A DNA stretch of 64,000 nucleotides, taken from the NCBI RefSeq assembly GCF_000382045.1, contig NZ_KB907457.1:295195-359194 (forward strand), given 5' to 3'. The notes beneath the pieces are model-generated. The model was not told the DNA's origin and made no database searches. It saw only the letters and a program-made list of their open reading frames with translations. Source of the stretch: Variovorax atrisoli 110B. Lineage in GTDB: Bacteria > Pseudomonadota > Gammaproteobacteria > Burkholderiales > Burkholderiaceae_C. Positions 19,393 to 34,929 of the stretch are shown here, in pieces (within the stretch, counting starts at the first letter, position 1; each line of letters begins with the position of its first letter). The position numbers and the translations under genes are program-made.

Positions 19393-20244
19393 TCACCCGC
19401 CCTGCACCTGGAGACTGCGCATGGTGCGGCCCATCGCTAGGTGCCCCAGCGCCACGAGCACCGTGATCCAGAAGACCTGCAGCCCTAGCCCGCCGATGGC
19501 CTGCCAGCCCTGCAGCTGCCCGAAGTACAGCCGCGCCGGAATGTCCATCAGCCCGGCCAGGGGCTGCAGCAGCAGCGCGGTCTGCCAGCCGTCGGGCAGC
19601 ATCGCGAGCGGCAGCAGGTTGCCCGAGAACACGATGACCACCGGCGTGGCGACTGCACTGATGCCGCGTTCGTTGAGCGCGGCGGTGGCCGCCACGTTCA
19701 GCAACATCACCATCGACGTCGACAGCAGCAGCGCCAGCACGGCCGACAGCACGAACGCGAGCCCCGCCGCCACGCCCGCCGGGAGCTGCCAGGCCCACTC
19801 GCCCAGGCCGAGCAGCGGCAGCGCGACCATCGCGAAGGCCGCCATCAGCGCCACGCGCGGCAGCACACGCGCGGCGATCCAGCCGGCGCTGCGCGCGAAC
19901 CACAGCGCGTAGGCGTCGACGGGCCGCAGCCGATCGTAGGCGACTGCGCCGGTGCGAACGGCCTGCGCCACTTCCGGATCGCCCAGCCAGGGCAGCAGCA
20001 CGAGCAGCCCCTGGGCGAGCCAGGTGTAGGTGATGGCCTGGGCGAGCGACATCGAGCTGCTCGCACTCGTGACTGCCGCATGGCCGTAGAAGGCCGCGAA
20101 CACCATCACCTTGATGCCGCCCCACCAGCACTGCGTGGCGAAGCCGGCGAGCGCGGCGGTGCGGTACTGCAGCATCTGCAGGAAGCGCGATGCGAAGGCC
20201 GCGAGGTACGGGCGCGCAAGATCGCGCGGGCTGGCCGCCGTCAT
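19393..20244 (-). CDS. ABC-2 type transporter permease (first subunit)
   Basis: A 283-residue inner-membrane protein with about six segments, homologous in layout to the downstream permease: GFATQCWWGGIKVMVFAAFY, TGAVAYDRLRPVDAYALWFA, and FSGNLLPLAMLPDGWQTALL near the end. ATG 20244 overlaps the stop of the ATPase gene (ATGA), which fixes the start. It pairs with the product of 18584-19387 to make the transmembrane channel. Confidence 0.88.
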   Translation of the reverse strand: MTAASPRDLARPYLAAFASRFLQMLQYRTAALAGFATQCWWGGIKVMVFAAFYGHAAVTSASSSMSLAQAITYTWLAQGLLVLLPWLGDPEVAQAVRTGAVAYDRLRPVDAYALWFARSAGWIAARVLPRVALMAAFAMVALPLLGLGEWAWQLPAGVAAGLAFVLSAVLALLLSTSMVMLLNVAATAALNERGISAVATPVVIVFSGNLLPLAMLPDGWQTALLLQPLAGLMDIPARLYFGQLQGWQAIGGLGLQVFWITVLVALGHLAMGRTMRSLQVQGG

Positions 20245-21236
20245 GCCTCTGCCGCCCCGTGCATGGCGTAGAAGCGCGCGATGACGGCTTCGATCGCCAG
20301 CCCTTCGAGGCGGATGTCCTCCACCGGGTGCGCGGCGGCGATGCGCGCTATGAGCGCTGGCGCCGGGGTCTGCGATGGATCGAAGTCGAGCACCAGCGTC
20401 TGGCCGTCGCGCGAATGCACCCTGGCGCCGGCCACTTCCACAGGCAGTTCGGCACCCTGCGCGAAATCGACGACGAGGCGGCGCTCGGCCATCACCTGCG
20501 CGCGCAGCGCCTCGACCGGACTGTCGGCCAGCACGCGGCCGTGGCCGATGATGATCACGCGCCGGGCCAGCGCCTCGATGTCGTGCATGTCGTGCGTGGT
20601 CAGCAGCACGGTGGTGCCGCGCTCGCGGTTGGCGCGGCGCACGAAGTCGCGCACTGCGAGTTTCGAGGGTGCGTCGAGGCCGATGGTGGGCTCGTCGAGA
20701 AAGAGGATGTCGGGCTCGTGCAGCAGCGCCGCCGCGATCTCCGCGCGCATGCGCTGGCCCAGCGAGAGCTGCCGCACCGGCTGCGCGAGCACGCGCTCCA
20801 GGTTCAGCAGCGCCACCAGTTCGTCGCGCGTGCGGCGGTAGCGCGCGGGCTCCACGCGGTAGATGTCGCGCAGCAGGTCGAAGCCGTCGCCCACGGGCAG
20901 GTCCCACCACAGCTGCGTGCGCTGGCCGAAGACCACGCCGATGCGCGCCACGTGGCGCTCGCGGTCGGCGAAGGGGTCGCGCCCGTCGATCTCCACGCGC
21001 CCGCCGTCGGGCCGCAGGATGCCCGAGAGGATCTTGATGGTGGTCGACTTGCCCGCGCCATTCGGCCCGATGAAGCCCAGCAGCTCGCCGCGCTCCAGCG
21101 CGAACGACACGCCCGACAGCGCCTCCACCGTGCGATGGCGGCGCTGCACGAGGCCGCGCAGCGCACCGATCACGCCAGGGTCGCGTTCGGAGATGCGGTA
21201 GGTCTTGCGGAGGTCGTCGACGAGGATGTGGAGCAT
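20241..21236 (-). CDS. ABC transporter ATP-binding protein
   Basis: The 331-residue ATPase has Walker A GPNGAGKST (57-65), signature LSLGQ (157-161), Walker B ILFLDEP (177-183) and the H-loop TTHDMHD. The C-terminal extension of about 90 residues is typical of ABC-2 exporter ATPases. ATG 21236 is preferred over one eight codons earlier because the family starts with a strand like MLHILVDDLRKTY. It is the first gene of a three-gene exporter operon and diverges from the HAD phosphatase gene. Confidence 0.93.
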   Translation of the reverse strand: MLHILVDDLRKTYRISERDPGVIGALRGLVQRRHRTVEALSGVSFALERGELLGFIGPNGAGKSTTIKILSGILRPDGGRVEIDGRDPFADRERHVARIGVVFGQRTQLWWDLPVGDGFDLLRDIYRVEPARYRRTRDELVALLNLERVLAQPVRQLSLGQRMRAEIAAALLHEPDILFLDEPTIGLDAPSKLAVRDFVRRANRERGTTVLLTTHDMHDIEALARRVIIIGHGRVLADSPVEALRAQVMAERRLVVDFAQGAELPVEVAGARVHSRDGQTLVLDFDPSQTPAPALIARIAAAHPVEDIRLEGLAIEAVIARFYAMHGAAEA

Positions 21237-21331
21237 GGAGGGCGCCGCACCGGCCTCCATGGCACGGCGGGGGCGGGATGCTACACGAAAGCGCCGGTAC
21301 GATCGCCGCTCCTTTTCGCATTCTTTCCGCC

Positions 21332-22162
21332 ATGCCTTCGCAGCCGCCTTCCCTGCCCTCCCCGCCCCATCATCTGCTGCCGCTGGCCGACTGGCCCGAG
21401 ACTGCGCGCGCCGGGCTCATCGGCGTGTTCACCGACATCGACGACACGCTCACGCACGAGGGCGCGATCACGCCAGATGCATTGCAGGCGCTGGGCGATC
21501 TCAAGGCGGCAGGCCTCTCGGTGGTGGCGATCACGGGCCGGCCGGTGGGCTGGAGCCTTCCTTTCGTCAACGCCTGGCCTGTCGATGCCATGGTGGCAGA
21601 GAACGGTGCAGTGGCGCTGCTGCCGTCTGCCGATGGCAAGGTCGAGAAACGCTACCAGCAGGACGAGCCCACGCGCGCGGCCAACTTCGCGCGCATGCAG
21701 TCGGTGCTGGAGCGCATCGAGCGCGAGCTGCCGGGCGTGGGCCGCGCCACCGACTCGCCGGGGCGCGAGACCGACATCGCCATCGACCACAGCGAGTTCG
21801 TGCAATTGAGCGAAGCCACCATCGCGCAGGTGGTTGCGCTGATGCGCGGCGAGGGCATGCACGCCACCGTCAGCAGCATCCACGTCAACGGCTGGTACGG
21901 CGACAACGACAAGCTTGAGGGCGCGCGCTGGATCGTGCGCGAGCTGTGGGGCCGCCGGCTCGACGACGAGATGGACCGCTGGGCCTACGTGGGCGACTCC
22001 ACCAACGACCAGCTGATGTTCCGCACCTTCGCGCACAGCATCGGCGTGGCGAACGTCGCGCGCTTCGTGCCGCAGCTCGAGCATCTGCCGCGCTACGTGA
22101 CGCAGGGCGAACGCGGTACCGGCTTCGCCGAGGCGGCGCGCGCGGTTCTGTCGGCACGCTGA
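21332..22162 (+). CDS. HAD-superfamily (type IIB) sugar-phosphatase-like hydrolase
   Basis: The 276-residue product has the HAD catalytic motif DIDDTLTHEG, motif II ITGRP, and the late Mg-binding YVGDSTNDQLMF. A cap of about 100 residues sits between motifs II and III, as in type IIB enzymes (Cof-like, trehalose- or mannosyl-phosphatase-like). Its NGWYGDNDKLEGARW stretch fits the mannosyl-3-phosphoglycerate or sucrose phosphatase side of the group, but the substrate cannot be read from sequence. ATG 21332 is chosen since the longer reading adds 18 atypical residues. Confidence 0.85.
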   Translation: MPSQPPSLPSPPHHLLPLADWPETARAGLIGVFTDIDDTLTHEGAITPDALQALGDLKAAGLSVVAITGRPVGWSLPFVNAWPVDAMVAENGAVALLPSADGKVEKRYQQDEPTRAANFARMQSVLERIERELPGVGRATDSPGRETDIAIDHSEFVQLSEATIAQVVALMRGEGMHATVSSIHVNGWYGDNDKLEGARWIVRELWGRRLDDEMDRWAYVGDSTNDQLMFRTFAHSIGVANVARFVPQLEHLPRYVTQGERGTGFAEAARAVLSAR

Positions 22163-22352
22163 GGCCGGGCTCGCGGTAGGGCGTCAACTGAAGCCGGAGA
22201 AGCCGGAGATGCCGGTGGCGCCCTCGTCGTGGGTGATTAGCGCTTCGAGTCGGAAGCCGGCCCACAGGTAGCTGCCGATATCCGTCACGCCGCGGGAGCC
22301 GAGACGGCTGGAACCAGGGCGTGGAAGGCCTGACCCGAGCAACTCCCTTCGC

Positions 22353-23618
22353 TCACCCGCGCAAGGGCAGCTCGCGCCGCATCCGGCGCAGCAAGGCCCA
22401 TTGGCTCCAGGTGCCGAAGGCCGCGATCAGCAGCAGCACCGCTGCATAGCCTTCGGTGGTGTTCAGCAAGCCCAGCGGCGCGACCAGGAAGCCCGCAAGC
22501 ATCGCAGGCAGGCTGAACGCGAGGTAGCTCACCACGAAGATCGCCGCGAACAGCTCGCCGCGCTCGTGCGATTGCGCCATGGGCGCCAGCGTCTGCACCA
22601 GCGCCGAGAAGGCGCCGCCGAAGCCGATGCCCGCCACCGCCGTGCCGACGAAGAAGAGCGCGAGCGAGCGCGTCGCGAGCGAAGCCAGCAGCAGCAGCAG
22701 CCCGAGCGCGATGCTGGCCATGCCGGCGATGGCCGGGCGCGGTGCCGCGAGGCGGCCCAGCAGCGTCGGCGCGATCGCTCCCGTGCCCGAGAGCACTGCC
22801 ACGGTCAGGCCGTTGACCACGCCGTTGTCGATGCCGAACACGTGCAGCATCAGCGAAGGCGCCAGCGACAGGTAAAGCCCGCCGAGCGCCCAAACCACGA
22901 CGAACACCGGCAGCCCGCGCGCGAACTCGGCGCGCGCCTTGGCGGGAATGGACACGCGCGGCACCAGCGAGGCCAGCGCGCCAGCGCGCGGCGTGACCGT
23001 CTCTGGCATCCACAGCACCACTGCCGCCCCGAGTGCGAACACGGCGGCCAGCACGCCGAACACCAGCATCACCGGCTGCACCGAGAACTTCACCGCCACG
23101 CCCGTGAGCAACGCACCGGCGGCAAGGCCGGCAAGCGGCGACACGCTCGTGATCATCGCCCCCAGCCGCTTGCGCGAAGCCGGTGCGGCCTCGACCACCG
23201 CCGCGCTCAGCGCGCCACTCGCCACGCCCGTGGCGATGCCCTGCACCACGCGCGCGACGATCAGCCCGCCAATGCCGTTCGCGAGCAGGAAGAGCCCCAT
23301 CGCCACCGCCTGCAGCACCAGCGCAGCCAGCACGACGGGACGCCGCCCGATGTGGTCCGACAGCGACCCCGCCACCAGCAGCGAGACCAGCAGCGCGATC
23401 GCGTAGACCGCGAAAGCCACCGTGAGCAGCGAGGACGAGAAGTGCCAGGCATGCTGGAACACCACGAAGAGAGGCGAAGGCGCCGCCGCCGCGAAGAAGA
23501 AGGCGAACAGCACCGTCGCCAGCAGCGCGAAGGCGGCGCGCTGCGGCAGGCGCCAAGGCCTGGAGCGGGCAGCGATCTCGGCGGTGGCGGAGGCGAGTTC
23601 GGGGCAGGAGGACGGCAT
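22353..23618 (-). CDS. Major facilitator transporter, drug-efflux type
   Basis: A 421-residue, 12-segment inner-membrane transporter. Motif A is GSLSDHIGRRP after segment 2, and GIATGVASGALSAAV with VSPLAGLAAGALLTG give the motif C-like region of proton-driven exporters. It is divergent from a TetR regulator, the usual arrangement for inducible efflux, and the gap holds two matching operators (23628-23697). The substrate is likely the unknown TetR ligand. The 190 bases downstream to the HAD gene (22163-22352) hold nothing I could identify. Confidence 0.88.
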   Translation of the reverse strand: MPSSCPELASATAEIAARSRPWRLPQRAAFALLATVLFAFFFAAAAPSPLFVVFQHAWHFSSSLLTVAFAVYAIALLVSLLVAGSLSDHIGRRPVVLAALVLQAVAMGLFLLANGIGGLIVARVVQGIATGVASGALSAAVVEAAPASRKRLGAMITSVSPLAGLAAGALLTGVAVKFSVQPVMLVFGVLAAVFALGAAVVLWMPETVTPRAGALASLVPRVSIPAKARAEFARGLPVFVVVWALGGLYLSLAPSLMLHVFGIDNGVVNGLTVAVLSGTGAIAPTLLGRLAAPRPAIAGMASIALGLLLLLASLATRSLALFFVGTAVAGIGFGGAFSALVQTLAPMAQSHERGELFAAIFVVSYLAFSLPAMLAGFLVAPLGLLNTTEGYAAVLLLIAAFGTWSQWALLRRMRRELPLRG

Positions 23619-23627
23619 GGCGAATCC

Positions 23628-23697
23628 TTAACGCAACTTTTTTTGCTTTTGCGATTCTAGAACTGTGAGTCCACTAAAGCAAATATCTTTGCGTTAA
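23628..23697. promoter_or_regulatory. Paired operators between the MFS and TetR genes
   Basis: Two 24-base sites of the same consensus (TTAACGCAA, 5 to 6 bases, TTTGCTTT, then one base and G) lie at 23628-23651 on the plus strand and 23674-23697 on the minus strand. Their centres are 46 bases apart. Each also has inner dyad symmetry (GCAA...TTTGC). Their position ahead of both divergent genes fits binding by the TetR protein. Confidence 0.75.
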
Positions 23698-23708
23698 AGT
23701 CCATCGCC

Positions 23709-24281
23709 ATGACCGACACCGCCCTCCCCAACAAGCGCCCCGGCGGCCGCAGCGCCCAGGTGCAGGCGCTCGTGCGCACCGCCCTCGAGGAACTCGTGGC
23801 CGAACAGGGACGGGAGCGCGTCACGGTGCCGGCCGTGGCCGAGCGGGCGGGCGTCAGCGCATCGAGCATCTACCGCCGCTGGGGCGACCTGCAGGGCCTG
23901 CTGGCCGAAACCGCCACCCACCGGCTCGACCCCAACCGCCCGCTGCCGGACACCGGCACCCTGCGCGCCGACCTCGAAGCCTGGGCGCGCGAACTCATCG
24001 AGCACCTGTCCAGGCCGTGCAACACCTCGCTGCTGAAAGCCGCGGCCGCGCTGGCCAACGGCAACTCCGACACCGACTGCCTGCGCAACCGCCGCAGGGA
24101 AGCGCTCACCCTGGTCGAGCAGGCCCACGCCCGCGGCGAGCGCGCCCCCGAACCGCAGCAGGTGATCGACCACCTGATCGCGCCGATCGTGTTCCGGCTG
24201 GTGTTCGGCGGGGACGGGGTGCAGCCGGAGCTGGCGGGCCGGCTGGTGGACGAGCTGTTTGCAATCCATCCGCATCGATGA
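23709..24281 (+). CDS. TetR-family transcriptional regulator
   Basis: The 190-residue product has an N-terminal TetR helix-turn-helix (VPAVAERAGVSASSIYRRWGD, at about 39-59) and a variable ligand-binding C-terminus (TetR_C_33-like: FRLVFGGDG near the end). It most likely represses the divergent MFS gene and itself through the paired sites in the 90-base gap, with release by an efflux substrate. This follows from known TetR/MFS pairs, not from data here. Confidence 0.92.
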   Translation: MTDTALPNKRPGGRSAQVQALVRTALEELVAEQGRERVTVPAVAERAGVSASSIYRRWGDLQGLLAETATHRLDPNRPLPDTGTLRADLEAWARELIEHLSRPCNTSLLKAAAALANGNSDTDCLRNRRREALTLVEQAHARGERAPEPQQVIDHLIAPIVFRLVFGGDGVQPELAGRLVDELFAIHPHR

Positions 24282-24322
24282 TCTGTGCAGTTTTCTGGTT
24301 TTTGCGGACTTGAGTCTGCCTT

Positions 24323-24353
24323 CATGTATAGAAATTTGGGATTTCTATACATG
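24323..24353. promoter_or_regulatory. Perfect 13+13 palindrome upstream of fic
   Basis: CATGTATAGAAAT, five bases, then its exact reverse complement. It lies 35 bases before the fic start. It shares the half-site ATGTATrGAAA with the second palindrome at 24365-24393. The centre-to-centre distance is 41 bases, near four helical turns. Likely operator; the T-run of a terminator is absent. Confidence 0.75.
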
Positions 24354-24364
24354 TCGGGCCTAAC

Positions 24365-24393
24365 ATGTATGGAAACCCTTGATTTCCATGCAT
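24365..24393. promoter_or_regulatory. Second, imperfect palindrome overlapping the fic start
   Basis: ATGTATGGAAA, seven bases, then TTTCCATGCAT: 11-base arms with one mismatch. The right arm contains the fic ATG, so a bound protein or an RNA hairpin would mask the start of translation. Confidence 0.7.
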
Positions 24394-25452
24394 ATCCTTC
24401 CGTCGCTCGACCAACTGAACCCCACGCGGTTCGACACCTCCGCAATACTGAAGAAGCTCGCCAGCGCCAGCCGCAGGTTGGCTGAACTCAAGGGAATTGC
24501 TGCCGCAATACCCAATCAGGGAATATTGATCAACACGCTGGCCCTGCAGGAAGCCAAGGACAGCTCGGAAATCGAGAACATCGTCACGACACACGACGAG
24601 TTGTTCAAGGACGATGTCTTGCCGGAGGCCTTCGCGAATCCCTCAGCCAAGGAAGTGCTGCGCTACCGGCAGGCCTTGCGTGTGGGCTTCGAGCAAGTCC
24701 GCGAGAGCGGATTGATCACGTCGAACCACATCATCCGGATCCAGTCCGAGCTCGAACGCAACAACGCGGGCTTTCGCAAGCTGCCAGGGACCGCCCTGAA
24801 GGACGCGGCTGGCCGCATCGTCTACACGCCGCCGCAGGATCCGGGCGAGATCGAGGCGCTGATGCGCGCATTGGAGCGCTTCGTCAACGAGACAGATTCG
24901 TTCGCCGCCGATCCCTTGATCAAGATGGCGCTGATCCATCATCAATTCGAGAGCATTCACCCGTTCTACGACGGCAACGGCCGTACCGGTCGAATTCTCA
25001 ATGTGCTCTACCTGGTGAAGGAACGGCTGCTCGATATTCCGGTGCTCTACCTGAGCAGTCACATAGTGCGGACGAAAGCCGACTATTACCGACTACTGCA
25101 GGCGGTGCGGGACCAGGACGCATGGGAAGAGTGGGTGCTGTACCTGCTCGAGGCGGTGGAGCAGACCGCCAGCCAGACCATCGAGACGATCAATGCGATC
25201 AAGTCGGCGTTGTTCGACTACAAGCACCGCATTCGCGAGAAGTACAAGTTCTACAGCCAGGACCTGATCAACAACCTCTTCATGCACCCTTACACGAAAA
25301 TCGAATTCGTGCAGCAGGACCTGCAGGTCTCGCGCCTCACCGCAACCAAGTATCTGGAGGCACTGGTCGAAGGCGGCTTCGTCCAGAAACACAGGATGGG
25401 ACGGAGCAACTACTACATCAACATCGCGCTCGCATCCATCCTGAGGGGGTGA
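24388..25452 (+). CDS. Fic family protein with C-terminal winged helix
   Basis: Fic enzymes transfer AMP (or another nucleotide part) to target proteins. The 354-residue product has the complete active motif HPFYDGNGRTGR at 191-202, preceded by an N-terminal Fic_N region holding the inhibitory [S/T]xxxE[G/N] motif SSEIEN at 59-64; this makes it a class II, self-inhibited Fic. The last 65 residues form a winged helix-turn-helix (VQQDLQVSRLTATKYLEALV). ATG 24388 is used; an in-frame TTG three codons earlier is possible. Both palindromes in front of it fit autoregulation by the winged helix. No antitoxin gene is adjacent. GC content is lower than the neighbours and the codons less biased, hinting at transfer. 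Confidence 0.93.
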   Translation: MHILPSLDQLNPTRFDTSAILKKLASASRRLAELKGIAAAIPNQGILINTLALQEAKDSSEIENIVTTHDELFKDDVLPEAFANPSAKEVLRYRQALRVGFEQVRESGLITSNHIIRIQSELERNNAGFRKLPGTALKDAAGRIVYTPPQDPGEIEALMRALERFVNETDSFAADPLIKMALIHHQFESIHPFYDGNGRTGRILNVLYLVKERLLDIPVLYLSSHIVRTKADYYRLLQAVRDQDAWEEWVLYLLEAVEQTASQTIETINAIKSALFDYKHRIREKYKFYSQDLINNLFMHPYTKIEFVQQDLQVSRLTATKYLEALVEGGFVQKHRMGRSNYYINIALASILRG

Positions 25453-25466
25453 CACCTAAGGTCGGC

Positions 25467-26444
25467 TCACTTTTCCTTCGCCAACCCCAGCTTCTCGATG
25501 ATCGCCTTCTCCTTCACCACCGTGTCCTGCGCGAACTTGGTGTAGGTGGCCGAGCTCATGTAGTTCGGCAGCATGTCGTAGCGGCCCAGCGCGGCTACGT
25601 AGCTGGGTTCTTCCATCGCCTGCTTGAAGGCGTCGTGCAGCTTCTTCACCACCTCGGGCGGCGTGCCCTTGGGTGCGCCGATGCCGAAGGGCGAGTTCTG
25701 CACCACGTCGTAGCCCAGTTCCTTCAGCGTGGGGGCGTCGGGGAACTTGGCCAGGCGCTTCTCGCCCCAGGTGTTGAGCACGCGCAGCTTGCCGGCCTCG
25801 ACCTGCGGTGCGAAGCCGGTGCTGTCGGCCGCGGCCATCAGCTGGCCGCTGACCACCGCGAGCATCAGGTCGGCGCTGCCCTTGTAGGGCACGTGCTGCA
25901 GCTGGATGCCGGCCTTCTGCGCGACGATCTCCGTGGTCAGGTGAGGGCTGGTCAGCGTGCCCGTGGAGCCGTAGGTCAGCTTGCCGGGGTTGGCCTTGGC
26001 GTAGGCGACGAAGTCGGCCCAGGTCTTGAACGGGCTGTCGGCCGGCACGACGATGCCGAAGGCGTAGCCGGTGACGTTGATGACGTAGGTGATGTCCTTG
26101 AGCGGATCCCAGTTGATCTTGGTCGTGTAGCCCAGGCGGAACACGCCCAGCGGGATCTGCGCGACGGTGTAGCCGTCGGGCTGCGCGGTCTGCAGCGCCT
26201 GCGCGGGCAGCGTGCCGCCGGCGCCGGGCTTGTTGTCGATGATGACCGGCTGGCCGAGGATCTTGCTCGCGTTCTCCGCGAGCTGGCGCATGGTGATGTC
26301 GGTCGGGCCGCCCGCCGGGAAGGCGATCACCAGCTTGACGGGCTTGGCGGGAAAGGCCTGCGCGAGCGCTGCCATCGGAAGGGCGAGGCCGCCGGCTGCG
26401 GCGATGGCGGCGGCGGTACGGAGAAAGGTGGAGCGGCGGAGCAT
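25467..26444 (-). CDS. Bug-family (TctC) solute-binding receptor
   Basis: The 325-residue product is a periplasmic receptor of the tripartite tricarboxylate transporter group. It has a signal peptide ending near ALAQA, then the family blocks PVKLVIAFPAGGPTD, IIDNKPGAGG, ANPGKLTYGSTG, HVPYKGSADLM and KLRVLNTW. These receptors are greatly expanded in Comamonadaceae and mostly lack linked membrane subunits, as here. The ligand, usually a carboxylate, is unknown. It is the third gene of a minus-strand run after ornithine cyclodeaminase and the acetylpolyamine amidohydrolase-like gene, 125 bases downstream of the latter. Confidence 0.92.
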   Translation of the reverse strand: MLRRSTFLRTAAAIAAAGGLALPMAALAQAFPAKPVKLVIAFPAGGPTDITMRQLAENASKILGQPVIIDNKPGAGGTLPAQALQTAQPDGYTVAQIPLGVFRLGYTTKINWDPLKDITYVINVTGYAFGIVVPADSPFKTWADFVAYAKANPGKLTYGSTGTLTSPHLTTEIVAQKAGIQLQHVPYKGSADLMLAVVSGQLMAAADSTGFAPQVEAGKLRVLNTWGEKRLAKFPDAPTLKELGYDVVQNSPFGIGAPKGTPPEVVKKLHDAFKQAMEEPSYVAALGRYDMLPNYMSSATYTKFAQDTVVKEKAIIEKLGLAKEK

Positions 26445-26569
26445 GGCTGACTGGATCCTGACGAGAGAAAAGCGCCGATTGGGCCCCGCCGCATCGGCGA
26501 AGGCAATCGGGGCTGCCCTGATTTCCGTGGGAAAACAGGGCGAATTCCGGCGTCCGAGTCGCCTGTGCG

Positions 26570-27616
<1,047 letters not shown>

Positions 27617-27649
27617 GAAGACGGAAGGCGGCAGTGGCGAAGCCGCCCA

Positions 27650-28699
27650 TCATGCCGCACGCCGCAGCACCGCCCGGCGCCTACCGGAGGCCGTGAGCCC
27701 GAACAGGTCCTTCGGGTCGTCGAGCTCGGGCACCAGCGCGATCTGCCGGCCGATGCCGCGCTCCGTGGCGATGCGCTGGATGTAGCGCAGCGCCGTGTAG
27801 TCCTCCAGCGCGAAGCCCACCGAGTCGAACAGCGTGACCTGCGCTGAGCTCTCGCGCCCGGGCACTTCGCCCAGCAGCACGCGCCAGAGTTCGCTCACCG
27901 GGAAGTCGGCGGCCACCTGCTGGATCTCGCCCTCGACGCGGGTCTGCGGCTCGTACTCGACGAACACGCGGGCCTTGCCGAGCACGCCGGGATGCAGCTC
28001 GGTCTTGCCGGGCGAATCGCCGCCCACCGCGTTGATGTGCATGCCCGGCTCGATCATGTCGGGCGTGAGCACCGTCGCACGCCCCTGGTAGGCGGTGACG
28101 GTGGTGACGATGTCCGCGCCGCGCACCGCCTCGGCCACAGAGCGGGCGCGCACGATCTCCAGCGGCGTGCAGGCCGACAGGTGGCGCACCAGCTTGTCAG
28201 TGGCGTGCGGATCGATGTCGTACACGCGCACTTCCTCGATGCCCAGCAGCGCATGGAAGGCCAGCGCCTGGAATTCGCTCTGCGAGCCGTTGCCGATCAG
28301 CGCGAGGCTGCGCGAATCGGGCCGCGCCAGCGCCTTCGCGGCCATCGCCGAGGTGGCGGCCGTGCGCAGCGCGGTGGTGAGCGTGAGTTCGGAAAGCAGC
28401 ACGGGGTAGCCCGTGTCGACCTCGGCCAGCACACCGAAGGCCATGACGGTCGGCAGCCCGACCGCGGTGTTGTGCGGATGTCCGTTGACGTACTTGAAGG
28501 CGTAGGCGCCGTCGTCGGCCACCGGCATCAGCTCGATCACGCCGAGGTGCGAATGGCTGGCCACGCGCGCCTTCTTGTCGAACTCCCGCCACCGCATGAA
28601 GTCGTCGCGCAGCGCGTCGGCCAGCGCGGTCAGGAACTGCGGGACACCGGTCTCGTCGACCAGGCGGACCAGGCTGTGAACATCGATGAAGCGGGTCAT
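27650..28699 (-). CDS. Ornithine cyclodeaminase
   Basis: Converts L-ornithine to proline and ammonia, using NAD(H). The 349-residue product fits the OCD/mu-crystallin family: LMPVADDGAYAFKYVNGHP in the substrate region, LSELTLTTALRTAATSAMA, the nucleotide-binding LALIGNGSQSEFQALA, YDIDPHATDKL, and INAVGGDSPGKTEL. The last features match true ornithine cyclodeaminases better than the alanine dehydrogenase branch. ATG 28699 is used; upstream frame is non-family. It leads the OCD, amidohydrolase and Bug receptor set. The roughly 200 bases to uvrA hold only the hairpin at 28865. Confidence 0.9.
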   Translation of the reverse strand: MTRFIDVHSLVRLVDETGVPQFLTALADALRDDFMRWREFDKKARVASHSHLGVIELMPVADDGAYAFKYVNGHPHNTAVGLPTVMAFGVLAEVDTGYPVLLSELTLTTALRTAATSAMAAKALARPDSRSLALIGNGSQSEFQALAFHALLGIEEVRVYDIDPHATDKLVRHLSACTPLEIVRARSVAEAVRGADIVTTVTAYQGRATVLTPDMIEPGMHINAVGGDSPGKTELHPGVLGKARVFVEYEPQTRVEGEIQQVAADFPVSELWRVLLGEVPGRESSAQVTLFDSVGFALEDYTALRYIQRIATERGIGRQIALVPELDDPKDLFGLTASGRRRAVLRRAA

Positions 28700-28864
28700 G
28701 ACATGGCTCCTTGCGTAGCCCCGCCGCGGCGCTTCATCCCTCGCATGTTCACTCCACCATGGCTGATTCAGGATGCGCCTGCGCCAAGGGTTGGAAGCCA
28801 TTGTGCGCCGCTTTGCATGACCTTGGCGATACCCTCGAAAGGCCTATGCGCCGAGGTGAAGAGG

Positions 28865-28889
28865 CTCGCCGGCGACCTGCACCGGCGAG
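28865..28889. terminator. Hairpin downstream of uvrA, possible terminator
   Basis: CTCGCCGG and CCGGCGAG form a perfect 8-base stem with a 9-base loop, 13 bases past the uvrA stop. The T run on the minus strand is poor; on the plus strand four T follow. It may stop uvrA transcription, but this is uncertain. Confidence 0.4.
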
Positions 28890-28902
28890 GCCCTTTTCGC
28901 AC

Positions 28903-34743
<5,841 letters not shown>

Positions 34744-34929
34744 GAGTGCCTTGGGGGGTGGGGCAAACATTCTAGGGAGTGGTCCGTGACGGGTTTGCGC
34801 ACTAGGTCACAAGGGCGATGGCCACGCAGGGGTTTGTCCTGATGGCATTCAGGACACTTTCAGAAACAAATACCACATTTGTTTGCATCGTTGCCCGACA
34901 GCGCGACTGCATTGCCTCGAAAAGACTCC

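Noticed and set aside
24323..24353. The perfect palindrome upstream of fic as a transcription terminator for the TetR gene
   Set aside because: No T run follows on either strand, and the same half-site recurs at the fic start, which fits an operator better.
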